NCBI RefSeq assembly: GCF_025137375.1
Contig: NZ_CP073720.1
Coordinates: forward strand, 6,906,501 to 6,970,500
Direction: 5' to 3'
Length of the DNA stretch: 64,000 nt
DNA from: Dactylosporangium fulvum
Lineage (GTDB): Bacteria > Actinomycetota > Actinomycetes > Mycobacteriales > Micromonosporaceae
Position numbers and translations under genes: made by a program. How positions within the stretch are numbered: position 1 is the stretch's first letter; each line of letters opens with the position of its first letter. Positions 16,794 through 25,332 of the stretch are shown here, piece after piece. The notes below the pieces were generated by a model. That model saw nothing but the letters and a program-made list of their open reading frames with translations. It did not search any database and was not told the origin of the DNA.

Positions 16794-17530
16794 CGGCGAG
16801 CACGCGCGAACGAATGGCCGTCATCATCTCCCGAGCACTCAACGACCGCGAGGTCGTGCTGACCGGCGCGGCATCCGCGGTGCCGCTCGCCGGCTGCCTG
16901 CTCGCTCAGCAGCGCCACGCGCCCGGCCTGACCGTGCTCGGCGCCGGCGTCTACATCAATCCCGGCCGGTTGGTGCCGGAGTTCTCCGCGGGCTGGGACT
17001 GCCGTCCGCAGGCGATCGCGGACATGACCGACGTCTTCGCGGTCACCGAACTCGGCATCGACGTCATGTTCTACGGGGGCATGCAGATCGACCGGCACGG
17101 TTCGATCAATCTGCACCAGATCCGCAAGCATGACGGCATCATCGCCGGCCCTGGCCTCGCCAACACGATGCTGGGCCACACCGCCCGCCGTACCGTCGTC
17201 TACACAGAGCGGCACGAGCGGCGCACGCTTGTCGACACCGTCGATTTCGTCTCCGTGGTCGGTCACCGCTACCGGGGCAGGAGCCGCGCCGAACTCGGGC
17301 TCCAGAACGACGGACCAGCACTGCTCGTCACCCCCGATGCGCTCTTCCGCCCCGACGCGGACGGCGTCCTGGGTGTCGAGCTGGTCCACAGCGGTGCCTC
17401 CTGGGCCGACCTCAGGGACCGGACCGGCTGGGACATCGGCGAAGCGCCGCCCTCGGACCGTTTTGAGGTGACCGACGAGGAACTGGACGTCCTCCGCAGC
17501 ATCGTCGACCCACGCGGGCTGTTGCGCTGA
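16790..17530 (+). CDS. Family I CoA-transferase-like protein, beta subunit (IpdB/GctB type)
   Basis: A 246-aa partner of the preceding subunit, translationally coupled to it (ATGA). Recognisable segments are REVVLTGAASAVPLAGCLLA, FAVTELGIDVMFYGGMQIDRHG and FVSVVGHRYRG. In classical family I transferases this subunit supplies the catalytic Glu early in the chain (Glu54 of GctB); the corresponding stretch here reads VLGAGVYINPG around residues 49-59 and has no Glu. IpdB-type hydrolases also lack that Glu. By eye, therefore, a C-C bond hydrolase or other non-transferase activity on a CoA thioester is as likely as CoA transfer. Confidence 0.76.
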   Translation: MTASTRERMAVIISRALNDREVVLTGAASAVPLAGCLLAQQRHAPGLTVLGAGVYINPGRLVPEFSAGWDCRPQAIADMTDVFAVTELGIDVMFYGGMQIDRHGSINLHQIRKHDGIIAGPGLANTMLGHTARRTVVYTERHERRTLVDTVDFVSVVGHRYRGRSRAELGLQNDGPALLVTPDALFRPDADGVLGVELVHSGASWADLRDRTGWDIGEAPPSDRFEVTDEELDVLRSIVDPRGLLR

Positions 17531-17580
17531 ACAGTCAAGCGGTTGACGACACACCCCGCCGCCGAAAGGAGCAAGAGACG

Positions 17581-19821
17581 ATGACCTCGACGAGCACCGA
17601 GTTCCGCCCTGTTGAGCTCACCGACACCGAGAAGGAGGTCGTCCGTGCCGTCCGAAGCTTCGCCCGCGAACGGGCGTTTCCGCCGTCGGCGGCGAGTCCG
17701 ACCCGTGGTGGCTTCGACCGCGACTTCAGCCGCCAGCTCGGCGCACGCGGCTGGGCCGGAATGTTGGTGCCTGCCCGATATGGCGGTACCGAGAGCTCGG
17801 GCGTCGAGCGTTGTCTGGTGATCTCCGAGTTGTTGGCCGCCGGTGCCCCGCTGGGCGCCCACTGGACCGCCGACCGGCAGACCGCGCCGAGCCTCGACCG
17901 GTACGGCCCGGAGACGTTGCGTCAGGAGCTGCTGCCCAAGATCGCCCGAGGCGATCTGCTCATGGCCGGTGGTTTCAGCGAGCCCGACGCCGGTTCGGAT
18001 CTGGCTTCGGTGAAGACGCGGGCGGTGAAGGTCGACGGTGGCTGGCGTATCACCGGCCGCAAGATCTGGACGAGCGATGCCGACCGCGCCGACTACATCG
18101 AGATCCTGTGCCGGACCAGCCAGGGTGCGAAGAAGCACGAGGGGCTGAGCCTCATCGTGGTGCCCATGGACGCGCCCGGCATCCAGGTGAATCCCATCGT
18201 CGCGATGGACGGCGAGCGTCATTTCAACGAGGTTGTCATTGAGGACGTGTTCGCGCCGGACGACTGGTTGATCGGGGACGAGGGCAAGGGCTGGAACCAG
18301 ATCACCGCCGAACTCGCCCTGGAGCGCTCGGGTCCGGAGCGGTACCTGTCGACGTACCCGCTGTTCGAGGCGTTCGTCGAGAGCCGCCGTGACGAGCCGG
18401 ACTCCGACCAGGCCTTCCAGCTCATCGGCAGGGTCATCGCCCAGCAGATCGCGCTGCGCCAGATGTCGTTGTCGATCGCCCGCATGGTCGACGCCGGCGT
18501 TTCGCCGGTCGCGGAGGCGGCGATGGCCAAGGACCTGGGCACCGAGCTGGAGCAGTTGCTGGTCGACCAGCTCTGGCCCTACCGGTACGAGAGCGAACGG
18601 AGGCTCGACCCCGACGACCGGCTGGCGCGGTTCCTTGACATCAATCGACTCCGATCGGCGGTCTTTACGACCGCGGGCGGCACGAACGAGGTGCTGCGGA
18701 TCATCGTTGCGCGCGAGCTCGTCAGCTGGGGCCGGGGCCGGCGCAGCTGGGTCGAGCGCCCAGGGGGCATCGTCGACGGCGTCCTCGATCTGATCGACTC
18801 CGTGCGGTCGGACACCCTCGCGCTGCCGACGAAGGATCAGCCCGACCCGTTGTCGCTCGCGGCCACCGATGCGTTGCGCAAAGGCGGGTTCCTCGGCGTG
18901 TCCGTGACCGAAGCCGCCGGCGGCAGCGGCGGCACGCTGTCCGACGCACTCGACGCCGCGCGCGCCATCGGCTACTCGGGCGTGAGCGTGCCGCTCGTCG
19001 AGGGTCCGATCCAGGCCGGCTGGCTGCTCGCCCAAGCGGGTGTGGAGTTCGGGTGGGAGAGCGGGCTCGCGGTGTTCGGCGGTGGGTCCGACCGCATCAG
19101 CGTCGTCGGTGGCTCGGTCGAGGGCTCGGTGCACGGCGTGGTCTGGGCGCCTGTCGCTGACGAGCTGGTGTTTGCGGTCGCGGACGGCCCGGGCACCCAG
19201 GTGATCACCGTCGACAGGTCGGCCGCGGTCCTGAGCGACCTGACCGTCAACTCCGCGGGCGAGCCCGTCGCGGGCACCGTCGTGCTCGATGGCGCTCCCG
19301 TCAAGCGTTCGGCCAGGCTGGCAGTCAGCGCTGAGGTGGTGCACGCGCAACTGCGACGCCGCGCGGCACTGGCCCGCGCGATCGCCATCGCGGGAGCCCT
19401 GCAGGCGGTCGCCGAGTTGACGATCACCTACGCCAACCAGCGGCAGCAGTTCGGCAAGCCGATCGCCGCGTTCCAGGCCGTACAGACTCATCTGACCCGG
19501 ATCGCGTCCGAGGCGCAACGTACGTCGATGCTGACCGACTGGGCGCAGGCATCCGTGTCCGAGGGGGACCCGCTGCCGATGGAGATCGTCGCGGCGGCGA
19601 AGACGCTCAGTGGGTACTCGGCGGACTGGATCGGCCGCACCGCCCATCAGGTGCACGGCGCGATGGGCGTGACGATGGAGTACCCGTTGCACCGCTTCAC
19701 CAGGCGGGTGTGGGAATGGTCGCTGCAGGACGGCCCGACGCATGACTGGGCGGCTCAGTTGGGCCGGGCGGCGACCGCGTCCGAGGGTGCTGCCTGGCGC
19801 ATCGTGACCACAGTCGCCTGA
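17581..19821 (+). CDS. Double-length acyl-CoA dehydrogenase (fusion of two ACAD domains)
   Basis: 746 aa, about twice the family length. The first ACAD unit (residues about 12-400) has FSEPDAGSDLASVKTRA, KIWTSDADRADY, LERSGPERYLST and AGGTNEVLRI. The second unit (about 410-740) is shorter and less canonical, with YANQRQQFGKPIAAFQAVQ and HQVHGAMGVTMEYPLHRF. Actinobacterial steroid and bile-acid ACADs such as the FadE/ChsE pairs work as heterotetramers of a complete and a partial subunit. Here both seem joined in one chain. ATG 17581 has AAAGGAGC upstream. It should introduce a 2,3 double bond in an acyl-CoA, probably a bulky or branched one. Confidence 0.82.
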   Translation: MTSTSTEFRPVELTDTEKEVVRAVRSFARERAFPPSAASPTRGGFDRDFSRQLGARGWAGMLVPARYGGTESSGVERCLVISELLAAGAPLGAHWTADRQTAPSLDRYGPETLRQELLPKIARGDLLMAGGFSEPDAGSDLASVKTRAVKVDGGWRITGRKIWTSDADRADYIEILCRTSQGAKKHEGLSLIVVPMDAPGIQVNPIVAMDGERHFNEVVIEDVFAPDDWLIGDEGKGWNQITAELALERSGPERYLSTYPLFEAFVESRRDEPDSDQAFQLIGRVIAQQIALRQMSLSIARMVDAGVSPVAEAAMAKDLGTELEQLLVDQLWPYRYESERRLDPDDRLARFLDINRLRSAVFTTAGGTNEVLRIIVARELVSWGRGRRSWVERPGGIVDGVLDLIDSVRSDTLALPTKDQPDPLSLAATDALRKGGFLGVSVTEAAGGSGGTLSDALDAARAIGYSGVSVPLVEGPIQAGWLLAQAGVEFGWESGLAVFGGGSDRISVVGGSVEGSVHGVVWAPVADELVFAVADGPGTQVITVDRSAAVLSDLTVNSAGEPVAGTVVLDGAPVKRSARLAVSAEVVHAQLRRRAALARAIAIAGALQAVAELTITYANQRQQFGKPIAAFQAVQTHLTRIASEAQRTSMLTDWAQASVSEGDPLPMEIVAAAKTLSGYSADWIGRTAHQVHGAMGVTMEYPLHRFTRRVWEWSLQDGPTHDWAAQLGRAATASEGAAWRIVTTVA

Positions 19822-19878
19822 CCGCCGACGACCGATCTGACCGCTTGGCAACCGATGTGCAGAACGAGGAGTGCGAAG

Positions 19879-20637
19879 ATGGAGTTTGAGGGCAAGGTAG
19901 CGTTCGTCACGGCCGCGGCGGGGGCCGGCATCGGCCAGGCGGTAGCCCGGGCGTTGTCCCGTGAGGGGGCGACGGTGGTCATGAGTGACCAGCACGCCGA
20001 GCGCACCGCCGCCGTCGCGGCGGACATCGCGAAGGAGACCGGCCGTGAGGTCGTCGGTGTGCCGCTGGACGTGCGTGACGAGCAGCGCATCGACGAGGTG
20101 ATCGACGACGTCGTCAAGCGTTTCGGCCGGATCGACGTCGTCGTGAACAACAGCGGCATCAACCAGCTGTCGCCGCTGCACGAGATGCCGACCGACACGT
20201 GGCGCAAGGTCCTTGACGTCTCGCTCACCGGCCCGTTCATGGTCACCCGCAAGGCGCTGACACACATGATGGAGCAGCAGTCCGGCGCCATCGTGAACAT
20301 GTCGTCGATCAACGGTTGGGTCGGCACGCTCGAGGGCGAGTCGCACTACTCCGCCGCCAAGGCCGGCATCATGGGGCTGACCCGGGCGAGCGCGGTGGAG
20401 GCGGCGCCGTTCGGCGTCCGGGTCAACGCGGTGGCTCCGGGCCTCGCCTGGAACAACTTCCTCGCCAAGGTCTACCCGACCGAGTACATGGAGGGCATGG
20501 TCGCCCGCACCCCGCTGCGCCGCGCCGGCACCCCGGAGGACATCGCCAACGCCGTGCTCTTCCTGGCCAGCGACCGGGCCAGCTTCATCACGGGTGAGGT
20601 GCTCTGCGTGTCCGGCGGGTACTACATCCGTGGCTGA
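19879..20637 (+). CDS. Short-chain dehydrogenase/reductase (SDR)
   Basis: A 252-aa classical SDR. The cofactor motif is TAAAGAGIG near residues 11-19, the structural motif is NNSG (usually NNAG), and the catalytic residues are Ser142/143, Tyr157 and Lys161 (HYSAAKAG). An Asp after strand two (SDQ) suggests NAD preference. ATG 19879 has GAGGAG upstream; an upstream ATG at 19855 lacks one. It is in a plus-strand operon with the family I transferase, the ACAD fusion and the following family III CoA-transferase. The likely role is oxidation of a hydroxyacyl-CoA made by one of the hydratases. Confidence 0.84.
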   Translation: MEFEGKVAFVTAAAGAGIGQAVARALSREGATVVMSDQHAERTAAVAADIAKETGREVVGVPLDVRDEQRIDEVIDDVVKRFGRIDVVVNNSGINQLSPLHEMPTDTWRKVLDVSLTGPFMVTRKALTHMMEQQSGAIVNMSSINGWVGTLEGESHYSAAKAGIMGLTRASAVEAAPFGVRVNAVAPGLAWNNFLAKVYPTEYMEGMVARTPLRRAGTPEDIANAVLFLASDRASFITGEVLCVSGGYYIRG

Positions 20638-21859
20638 GGTAGCTCAGGGGGCCGGACGCGGACCACTGGACGGTGTGCGCATCGTCGACGTCACCCAGAT
20701 CGCGTCCGGCCCGTACGCCACCTCGATGCTCGGCGACTTCGGGGCCGACGTCATCAAGATCGAGCCCATCGTCGGGGACCCGCTGCGGCAGATCGACGAG
20801 GTCTTCGGCAAGGGCGAAAGCGCGTATTCGTTCAGCGTCAACCGGAGCAAGCGGGCCATCAGCGTCAACCTCAAATCTTCAGAGGGACAGCAGATTCTGC
20901 ACCGGTTGCTGAAGGACGCCGATGTGCTCGTCACCTCGATGCGGCCGAGCGCGACGAGCAAGCTCGGACTCGAGTACGCGACGCTCGCACCGCGGTACCC
21001 ACGGCTGATCGTATGCGCCATCACGGCCTACGGCGACGACGGACCACTGGCGAACAACCCGGGCATGGACATCCTCGCCCAGGCCCGCGGCGGCACGATG
21101 GGGACCACCGGTGAGCCCGGCAGGACCCCGGTCAAGGTGGCGCCGGCGATAGCCGACTTCCTCGGCTCGTTCCTGGCGATGAACGGCGTGCTGCTCGGCC
21201 TGCGGGCGCGTGACCGGGACGGTGTCGGGCAGCAGGTGTCCATCAACCTGCTGGATGGCCAGGTGTCGCTGCTGGCGAACCTCGCCACGTCGCACTTCAA
21301 GACCGGCATTCCGTTCATGCCGCAGGGCGGCGCACAGTCGAACATCGTGCCGTACCAGGTCTTCCGGACCTCCGACGGCTGGATCGTGGTGGCGTGCCTG
21401 ACCCAGAAGTTCTGGCCACTGCTGTGCCGGGCGCTCGGGGTGCCCGAGCTTGCGGACGATGCCCGGTATGTCACCAACGCGCTGCGGGTGAAGCATCGCG
21501 GGACGCTGGTGCCCTATCTGGAGCAGATCTTCGCGACCCGTACCACCGCCGAGTGGATCGCGGCGCTGGAGCCGCACGACGTGCCGTGCGCGCCCGTCAA
21601 CCGGCTGCATGAGGTGTTCGACGACCCGCAGGTCGCGCACAACCGCATGCTGCTCAATCTTCGGCATCCGCGGCACGGCGACTTCCACACGACGGCGAAC
21701 CCGATCCACCTGTCCCGCACCCCTGCCGCACCGTTCGGCTACCCGCCCGACATCGGCGAACACACCTACGAGGTGCTGTCGGAGTTCGGGTACGACGTGG
21801 CCGCGCTGGACGCGTTGCGTGCTGCCGGGGTCATTCGCGACGCATCGCGGGAGGGTTGA
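20630..21859 (+). CDS. Family III CoA-transferase (CaiB/BaiF)
   Basis: A 409-aa member with DGVRIVDVTQIASGPYATSM, LGDFGADVIKIEP and the probable catalytic Asp147 in NNPGMDILAQARGG. The C-terminal ALEPHDVPCAPVNRLHEVF is characteristic. The GTG start at 20630 overlaps the SDR stop by eight bases and there is no good Shine-Dalgarno, which suggests translational coupling. It is the last gene of this plus-strand operon; its 3' end forms one arm of a long terminator hairpin. The substrate acid is unknown. Confidence 0.85.
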   Translation: MAEVAQGAGRGPLDGVRIVDVTQIASGPYATSMLGDFGADVIKIEPIVGDPLRQIDEVFGKGESAYSFSVNRSKRAISVNLKSSEGQQILHRLLKDADVLVTSMRPSATSKLGLEYATLAPRYPRLIVCAITAYGDDGPLANNPGMDILAQARGGTMGTTGEPGRTPVKVAPAIADFLGSFLAMNGVLLGLRARDRDGVGQQVSINLLDGQVSLLANLATSHFKTGIPFMPQGGAQSNIVPYQVFRTSDGWIVVACLTQKFWPLLCRALGVPELADDARYVTNALRVKHRGTLVPYLEQIFATRTTAEWIAALEPHDVPCAPVNRLHEVFDDPQVAHNRMLLNLRHPRHGDFHTTANPIHLSRTPAAPFGYPPDIGEHTYEVLSEFGYDVAALDALRAAGVIRDASREG

Positions 21860-21895
21860 GCCGGCTCGGGCCGGCTCAGCCCCTCCCGCGATGCG
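21841..21895. terminator. Bidirectional terminator hairpin overlapping the CoA-transferase stop
   Basis: An outer stem of 15 perfect pairs (21841-21855 with 21881-21895) encloses an inner perfect nine-base stem TGAGCCGGC/GCCGGCTCA (21857-21865 with 21870-21878) with a four-base loop. It lies between convergent genes and includes the TGA of the upstream gene. There is no U-run, as is usual for actinobacterial terminators. Confidence 0.75.
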
Positions 21896-21925
21896 GATGA
21901 CTCACCGCTGCCGGCCGACTCTTGC

Positions 21926-22717
21926 TCACGGAGCCTGAAGTCGGCCGAACCGCGGGGAACGCTTCTCCAGGAATGCCTGCGTGGCTTCGACGGCGTCGGC
22001 GCTGCGTGCCAGCCGGAGCGTGTGCTCCTGCTCCACGGCGTAGCCGTCGGAGACGGGCAGGAACTCGCTGAGGTTGAGTGCTTGCTTGCCGACCCTGAGG
22101 GCGAGCGGGCTCTTCGTGGCGATGTACGCGGCGAGCTCCAGCGCCCGGTCCAGCTCGCTGCCGACCTCGACGAGTTCCTGGAGGAAACCGAGGCGGTGGG
22201 CCTCGTGTCCGGGTAGCGGCTGACCGGTGAAGAACATCAAGCGGACGGTGCCCTGCGGGAGATGCCTCATCAGGTGACGGCCGCCGCCGCAGCGCGCGAT
22301 GTTGATCTCGGGAAGCACGAAGCTCGACTGCCGCGACCCGATGCGGATGTCGCAGCAGGACGCGATAACGGCGCCCGCGCCGATGGCCGGCCCGTTCACC
22401 GCGGCGACGGTCGGCTGGGGCAGGTTCAGGATGGTGTCGAAAACCTCGCGGGCGAGCGACTGGCGCTGCTCGTCCAGCGTTCTCGCGGACCCGCCGCTGA
22501 GCCCCCGCAACTCCTTGATGTCCGCGCCCGCGCAGAAGATGTTCGGGCTGGCGGAGCCGACAACGACGGCGTGGACGTCGGGATCAGCGCCGATACCGGT
22601 GAGTTGCACGATCAGGTCGCGGTAGAGCTGGGAGGACAGGGCATTGACCGGCGGTCTGGCGAGGCTGACGACGGCGACTCCGGGGATCGGCCTGGTCACC
22701 GTGATCCCGTCGCTCAC
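21926..22717 (-). CDS. Enoyl-CoA hydratase/isomerase family protein
   Basis: A 263-aa crotonase-fold protein. It has IPGVAVVSLARPPVNALSSQ, the oxyanion-hole segments SPNIFCAGADIKELRG and NGPAIGAGAVIASCCDI, SSFVLPEINIARCGGGRHLM with the active-site Glu, and the closing FLEKRSPRF. The GTG at 22717 overlaps the stop of the MaoC gene (GTGA), which fixes the start. It is the last of four tightly coupled minus-strand genes. It may hydrate a second enoyl-CoA of the pathway or act as an isomerase; sequence alone does not decide. Confidence 0.85.
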   Translation of the reverse strand: MSDGITVTRPIPGVAVVSLARPPVNALSSQLYRDLIVQLTGIGADPDVHAVVVGSASPNIFCAGADIKELRGLSGGSARTLDEQRQSLAREVFDTILNLPQPTVAAVNGPAIGAGAVIASCCDIRIGSRQSSFVLPEINIARCGGGRHLMRHLPQGTVRLMFFTGQPLPGHEAHRLGFLQELVEVGSELDRALELAAYIATKSPLALRVGKQALNLSEFLPVSDGYAVEQEHTLRLARSADAVEATQAFLEKRSPRFGRLQAP

Positions 22718-23202
22718 CGGCCGGCCGCCTCGGAGCGGCAGGCCACCAGGAGGCGGGAGACCGACACCATGACGGTCTGCCCGTGCTGGTTGAGCGCCGT
22801 GCGCTGCTCGACGACCACGCCCTTCGTTCCGCTCTGGGTCAGCGACTTCTCCAGAACCTGGTAGTCGACGTGCACCGTGTCGCCGATGCGCGTGGGTGCC
22901 GGCCAGCGGCACTCCACCGACAGCAGTCCCCGCAGGGCTTCCTGCAGGCCGATGAGCAGCGGCAAGCGGGTCGTGAGACCGTTGGCGATCGCTTGCACGA
23001 GGACGCCGTGGGCGATGCGGCCGCCGAACGGGGTGCTACGGGCGTACTCCTCGTCCACGTGCAAGGAGTTGTAGTCGCCGGTCAACCCGGCGAACTGGGA
23101 TACGTCGCCGTCGCCGATCGTGCGCCCCGAAGTGGAGAACGTCACACCTACCGGGACGTCTTCGAAGTAGAGCCGCTCGACGGTGCGACGGTCGACGGTC
23201 AT
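22714..23202 (-). CDS. MaoC-family hydratase
   Basis: A 162-aa single hot-dog domain. The hydratase-2 motif is complete: SQFAGLTGDYNSLHVDEEYA, with Asp and His of the catalytic dyad, followed by STPFGGRIAHG. It is expected to hydrate a trans-2-enoyl-CoA to the (R)-3-hydroxyacyl-CoA. Both ends overlap neighbours by four bases (ATGA upstream, GTGA downstream), so it is strictly co-translated with two crotonase-type proteins. Having both (R)- and (S)-type hydratases in one operon suggests consecutive steps on different intermediates. Confidence 0.85.
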   Translation of the reverse strand: MTVDRRTVERLYFEDVPVGVTFSTSGRTIGDGDVSQFAGLTGDYNSLHVDEEYARSTPFGGRIAHGVLVQAIANGLTTRLPLLIGLQEALRGLLSVECRWPAPTRIGDTVHVDYQVLEKSLTQSGTKGVVVEQRTALNQHGQTVMVSVSRLLVACRSEAAGR

Positions 23203-24047
23203 GCCGCCGGGCCTTTGGTGGACGGGAAGACGGGGCGCCGCTTCTCGACCATGGCGTTGTAGCCCTCACGGGCGTCGGGGCCGAGGAAGTCGAGCATCTC
23301 CAGGGCGAGCGAGGCCTCGAAGATCGGCGTCGCCGCGCGGATCCAGTGGTTGAGAGTCCGCTTGGTGTTGGCGATGGCGAACTGCGGTCCGTTCGCGAGC
23401 CGCCGAGCGGTGCTGAGGGCGGCTTCCAGCAACTGGTCGGCCGGGACGCACTTGCTGACCAGCCCGATACGTTCGGCCTCGCGCCCGTCGATCATCTCGC
23501 TGGTGAGCAGGTAGTACTTGGCCTTGGCCATGCCGCACAACAAGGGCCAGATGATCGCGGCGTGGTCGCCGGCGGCGACACCCAGACGCAGGTGGCCGTC
23601 GGTGAACTTCGCGTCCTCGGAGATGATGCTGATGTCGGATGTCAGCGCCACCGCCAGGCCCGCACCGACCGCGACACCGTTGATGGCCGAGATGATGGGC
23701 TTCGGGCAGTTCGTAATGTTCTGAACGATGTCGAAGGCCTCTTTGAAGAGGCGGGTCACGACCTCGTGGCTGCCGAGTGAGGACTCGACCATGTCGAGGT
23801 CGCCGCCCGCCGAGAACGACGCGCCTTCGCCGGTGACGATCACAGCGCGGGTGCGCTCGTCGGCGGTGACGTCGTGCCAAATAACGCTGAGCTCCTGATG
23901 GAGCACGGCGTCCATGGCGTTCAGTCGCTGCGGACGATTGATCTTGATAAGCAGAATGCCGTCTTCCCAGTAGTCGATCGCGAGTCGCTGGTAACGAGAC
24001 CAGTCGACGGTGGTGCTCAACCGGGATTGGTACGCCTCAGTAGTCAT
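23199..24047 (-). CDS. Enoyl-CoA hydratase/isomerase family protein
   Basis: A 282-aa crotonase-fold protein with an N-terminal extension of about 30 residues. Core motifs are EDGILLIKINRPQRLNAMD, GEGASFSAGGDLDMVES and ISAINGVAVGAGLAVALTSD. FTDGHLRLGVAAGDHAA has Asp-Gly where many hydratases carry a Pro-Glu, so one of the two usual catalytic Glu residues appears absent. The C-terminus is AMVEKRRPVFPS. ATG 24047 has CAGGAAAG upstream. It overlaps the MaoC gene and lies 16 bp from the CoA-transferase gene. The missing Glu could mean isomerase or hydrolase chemistry. Confidence 0.8.
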   Translation of the reverse strand: MTTEAYQSRLSTTVDWSRYQRLAIDYWEDGILLIKINRPQRLNAMDAVLHQELSVIWHDVTADERTRAVIVTGEGASFSAGGDLDMVESSLGSHEVVTRLFKEAFDIVQNITNCPKPIISAINGVAVGAGLAVALTSDISIISEDAKFTDGHLRLGVAAGDHAAIIWPLLCGMAKAKYYLLTSEMIDGREAERIGLVSKCVPADQLLEAALSTARRLANGPQFAIANTKRTLNHWIRAATPIFEASLALEMLDFLGPDAREGYNAMVEKRRPVFPSTKGPAA

Positions 24048-24063
24048 TGTCTCTTTCCTGGAT

Positions 24064-25239
24064 CTAGCGCTCGCCGGAGCGAACCGCTCCGGAGCGGATG
24101 AGCTCGGCAACCGCGCTGTCGTCAAGGCCGAGGTCGGACAGAATTCGGTACGTGTCTTGACCCAGCGCAGGAGAAGGCGTCAGCCGGTCCCTGCTGGCAA
24201 ATCCGTCGAGGGCCGCGGGCCACTCCGAAACACGCACCGATTCGCCGACGTCATACACCATGCCCCGGGCGACGAAGTGCGCGTCCCGGGTGGGCTCGGC
24301 GAGGTCGTTGACCGGCGCGACGGGTACATCCTTGTCGATGAGCAGACGTACCAGTTCGTCGCGGTCGTACTGCTTGACCTTCTCGCGAAGGGCAGGCTGG
24401 ATCTCGTCGTAGTGGCGCTTCCGCAACGGAAACGTGGCGTACTCCGCGCCGACGAACTGCTCGAGCCCCAGCGCGGTGACGAGGCTGACGAAAAACTGGT
24501 CCTCGATGGCACCGATGGTGACGAACCCGCCGTCCTTCGTCTCGAAGACGCCGTAGGCAGGCCGGCGGAGTGCGTCGGCGGGGTTCTGCTCAACCATGCC
24601 CTCGGCGATGCGTGGCTCCATCAGCGCCAGCGCGCAGTCGGCCATGGCCACGTCCAGATGGCGGGCCGTGAAGCCGCGCGGGTCGTCCTTCTTCTGGAAC
24701 AGGGCGAGCACCACACCGAGCACGCCGTACAGCGCACTGCCCATGTCGGCGACCGGCAGCGAAGTCGGCACGTAGTCCGCGGCGAACTCCGGCTTGGGGG
24801 CGGGGATCGCACCCGCGAACGCGAGGTACTGGAAGTCGTGGCCGGGCAGGTCGCGGTACGGTCCGGACTGCCCGTAACCGGAGACCGACAGGTAGACGAT
24901 CTCCGGGTTGATTTGCCGCAACGCCTCGAAGCCGAGTCCCAGCCGGTCGAGCACTCCGGGGCGGTAGCCCTCGACAAAGACGTCGGCGATGCCGACCAGT
25001 TTCTTGACGATGTCGAGCCCGGCCGGGTTCTTGAGGTCGACCGCGATGCTCTGCTTGCCGCGGTTCTCCGCCTCGAACATGAACGGCCTGTTCCGCATCC
25101 GGTCGCCGTGGTCCGGCCGCTCGACTTTGATCACGCGAGCACCCAGCGCCGAAAGGAGCCGGGTCGCGTTCGGCCCCGGCAACAGCTCCGAACAGTCAAC
25201 CACCGTAATTCCAGCCAGAATCCCGTTGTCGCCCGCCAT
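24064..25239 (-). CDS. Family III CoA-transferase (CaiB/BaiF)
   Basis: A 391-aa protein starting MAGDNGILAGITVVDCSELL, then RLLSALGARVIKVERP. The probable catalytic Asp135 lies in LPGHDFQYLAFAG. A characteristic IDKDVPVAPVNDLAEP occurs near the C-terminus. ATG 25239 follows GAGGATG. It is the first gene of a four-gene minus operon (CoA-transferase, crotonase, MaoC, crotonase) whose promoter region carries operator copy C. Confidence 0.86.
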   Translation of the reverse strand: MAGDNGILAGITVVDCSELLPGPNATRLLSALGARVIKVERPDHGDRMRNRPFMFEAENRGKQSIAVDLKNPAGLDIVKKLVGIADVFVEGYRPGVLDRLGLGFEALRQINPEIVYLSVSGYGQSGPYRDLPGHDFQYLAFAGAIPAPKPEFAADYVPTSLPVADMGSALYGVLGVVLALFQKKDDPRGFTARHLDVAMADCALALMEPRIAEGMVEQNPADALRRPAYGVFETKDGGFVTIGAIEDQFFVSLVTALGLEQFVGAEYATFPLRKRHYDEIQPALREKVKQYDRDELVRLLIDKDVPVAPVNDLAEPTRDAHFVARGMVYDVGESVRVSEWPAALDGFASRDRLTPSPALGQDTYRILSDLGLDDSAVAELIRSGAVRSGER

Positions 25240-25307
25240 CCATCCTCGCTTCCGACACACACAAACCAAGCGCTTCGCCGGGCAGTCCAGAGCTTGCCTT
25301 CGAGCGT

Positions 25308-25332
25308 CCCTACTGATGTAGGTAGTAGTCAA
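25308..25332 (-). promoter_or_regulatory. Operator-like site and -35 element of the minus CoA-transferase operon (site C)
   Basis: On the minus strand a TTGACT (25332-25327) is followed directly by TACTACCTACATCAGTAGG. Within it CTAC-TGAT-GTAG (25310-25321) and CTACT-N9-AGTAG (25310-25328) are inverted repeats. The sequence shares TACTACCTA with site D and ACCTAC with site B. No strong -10 can be read. The rest of the 449-bp divergent gap (25333-25653) shows no gene I can support. Confidence 0.5.

Noticed and set aside
17269..20346. Minus-strand open frame of over 1000 codons opposite the ACAD fusion and SDR
   Set aside because: Arises from high GC codon bias on the opposite strand; its translation is rich in Arg, His and Asp without domains, whereas the plus strand carries clear ACAD and SDR motifs.
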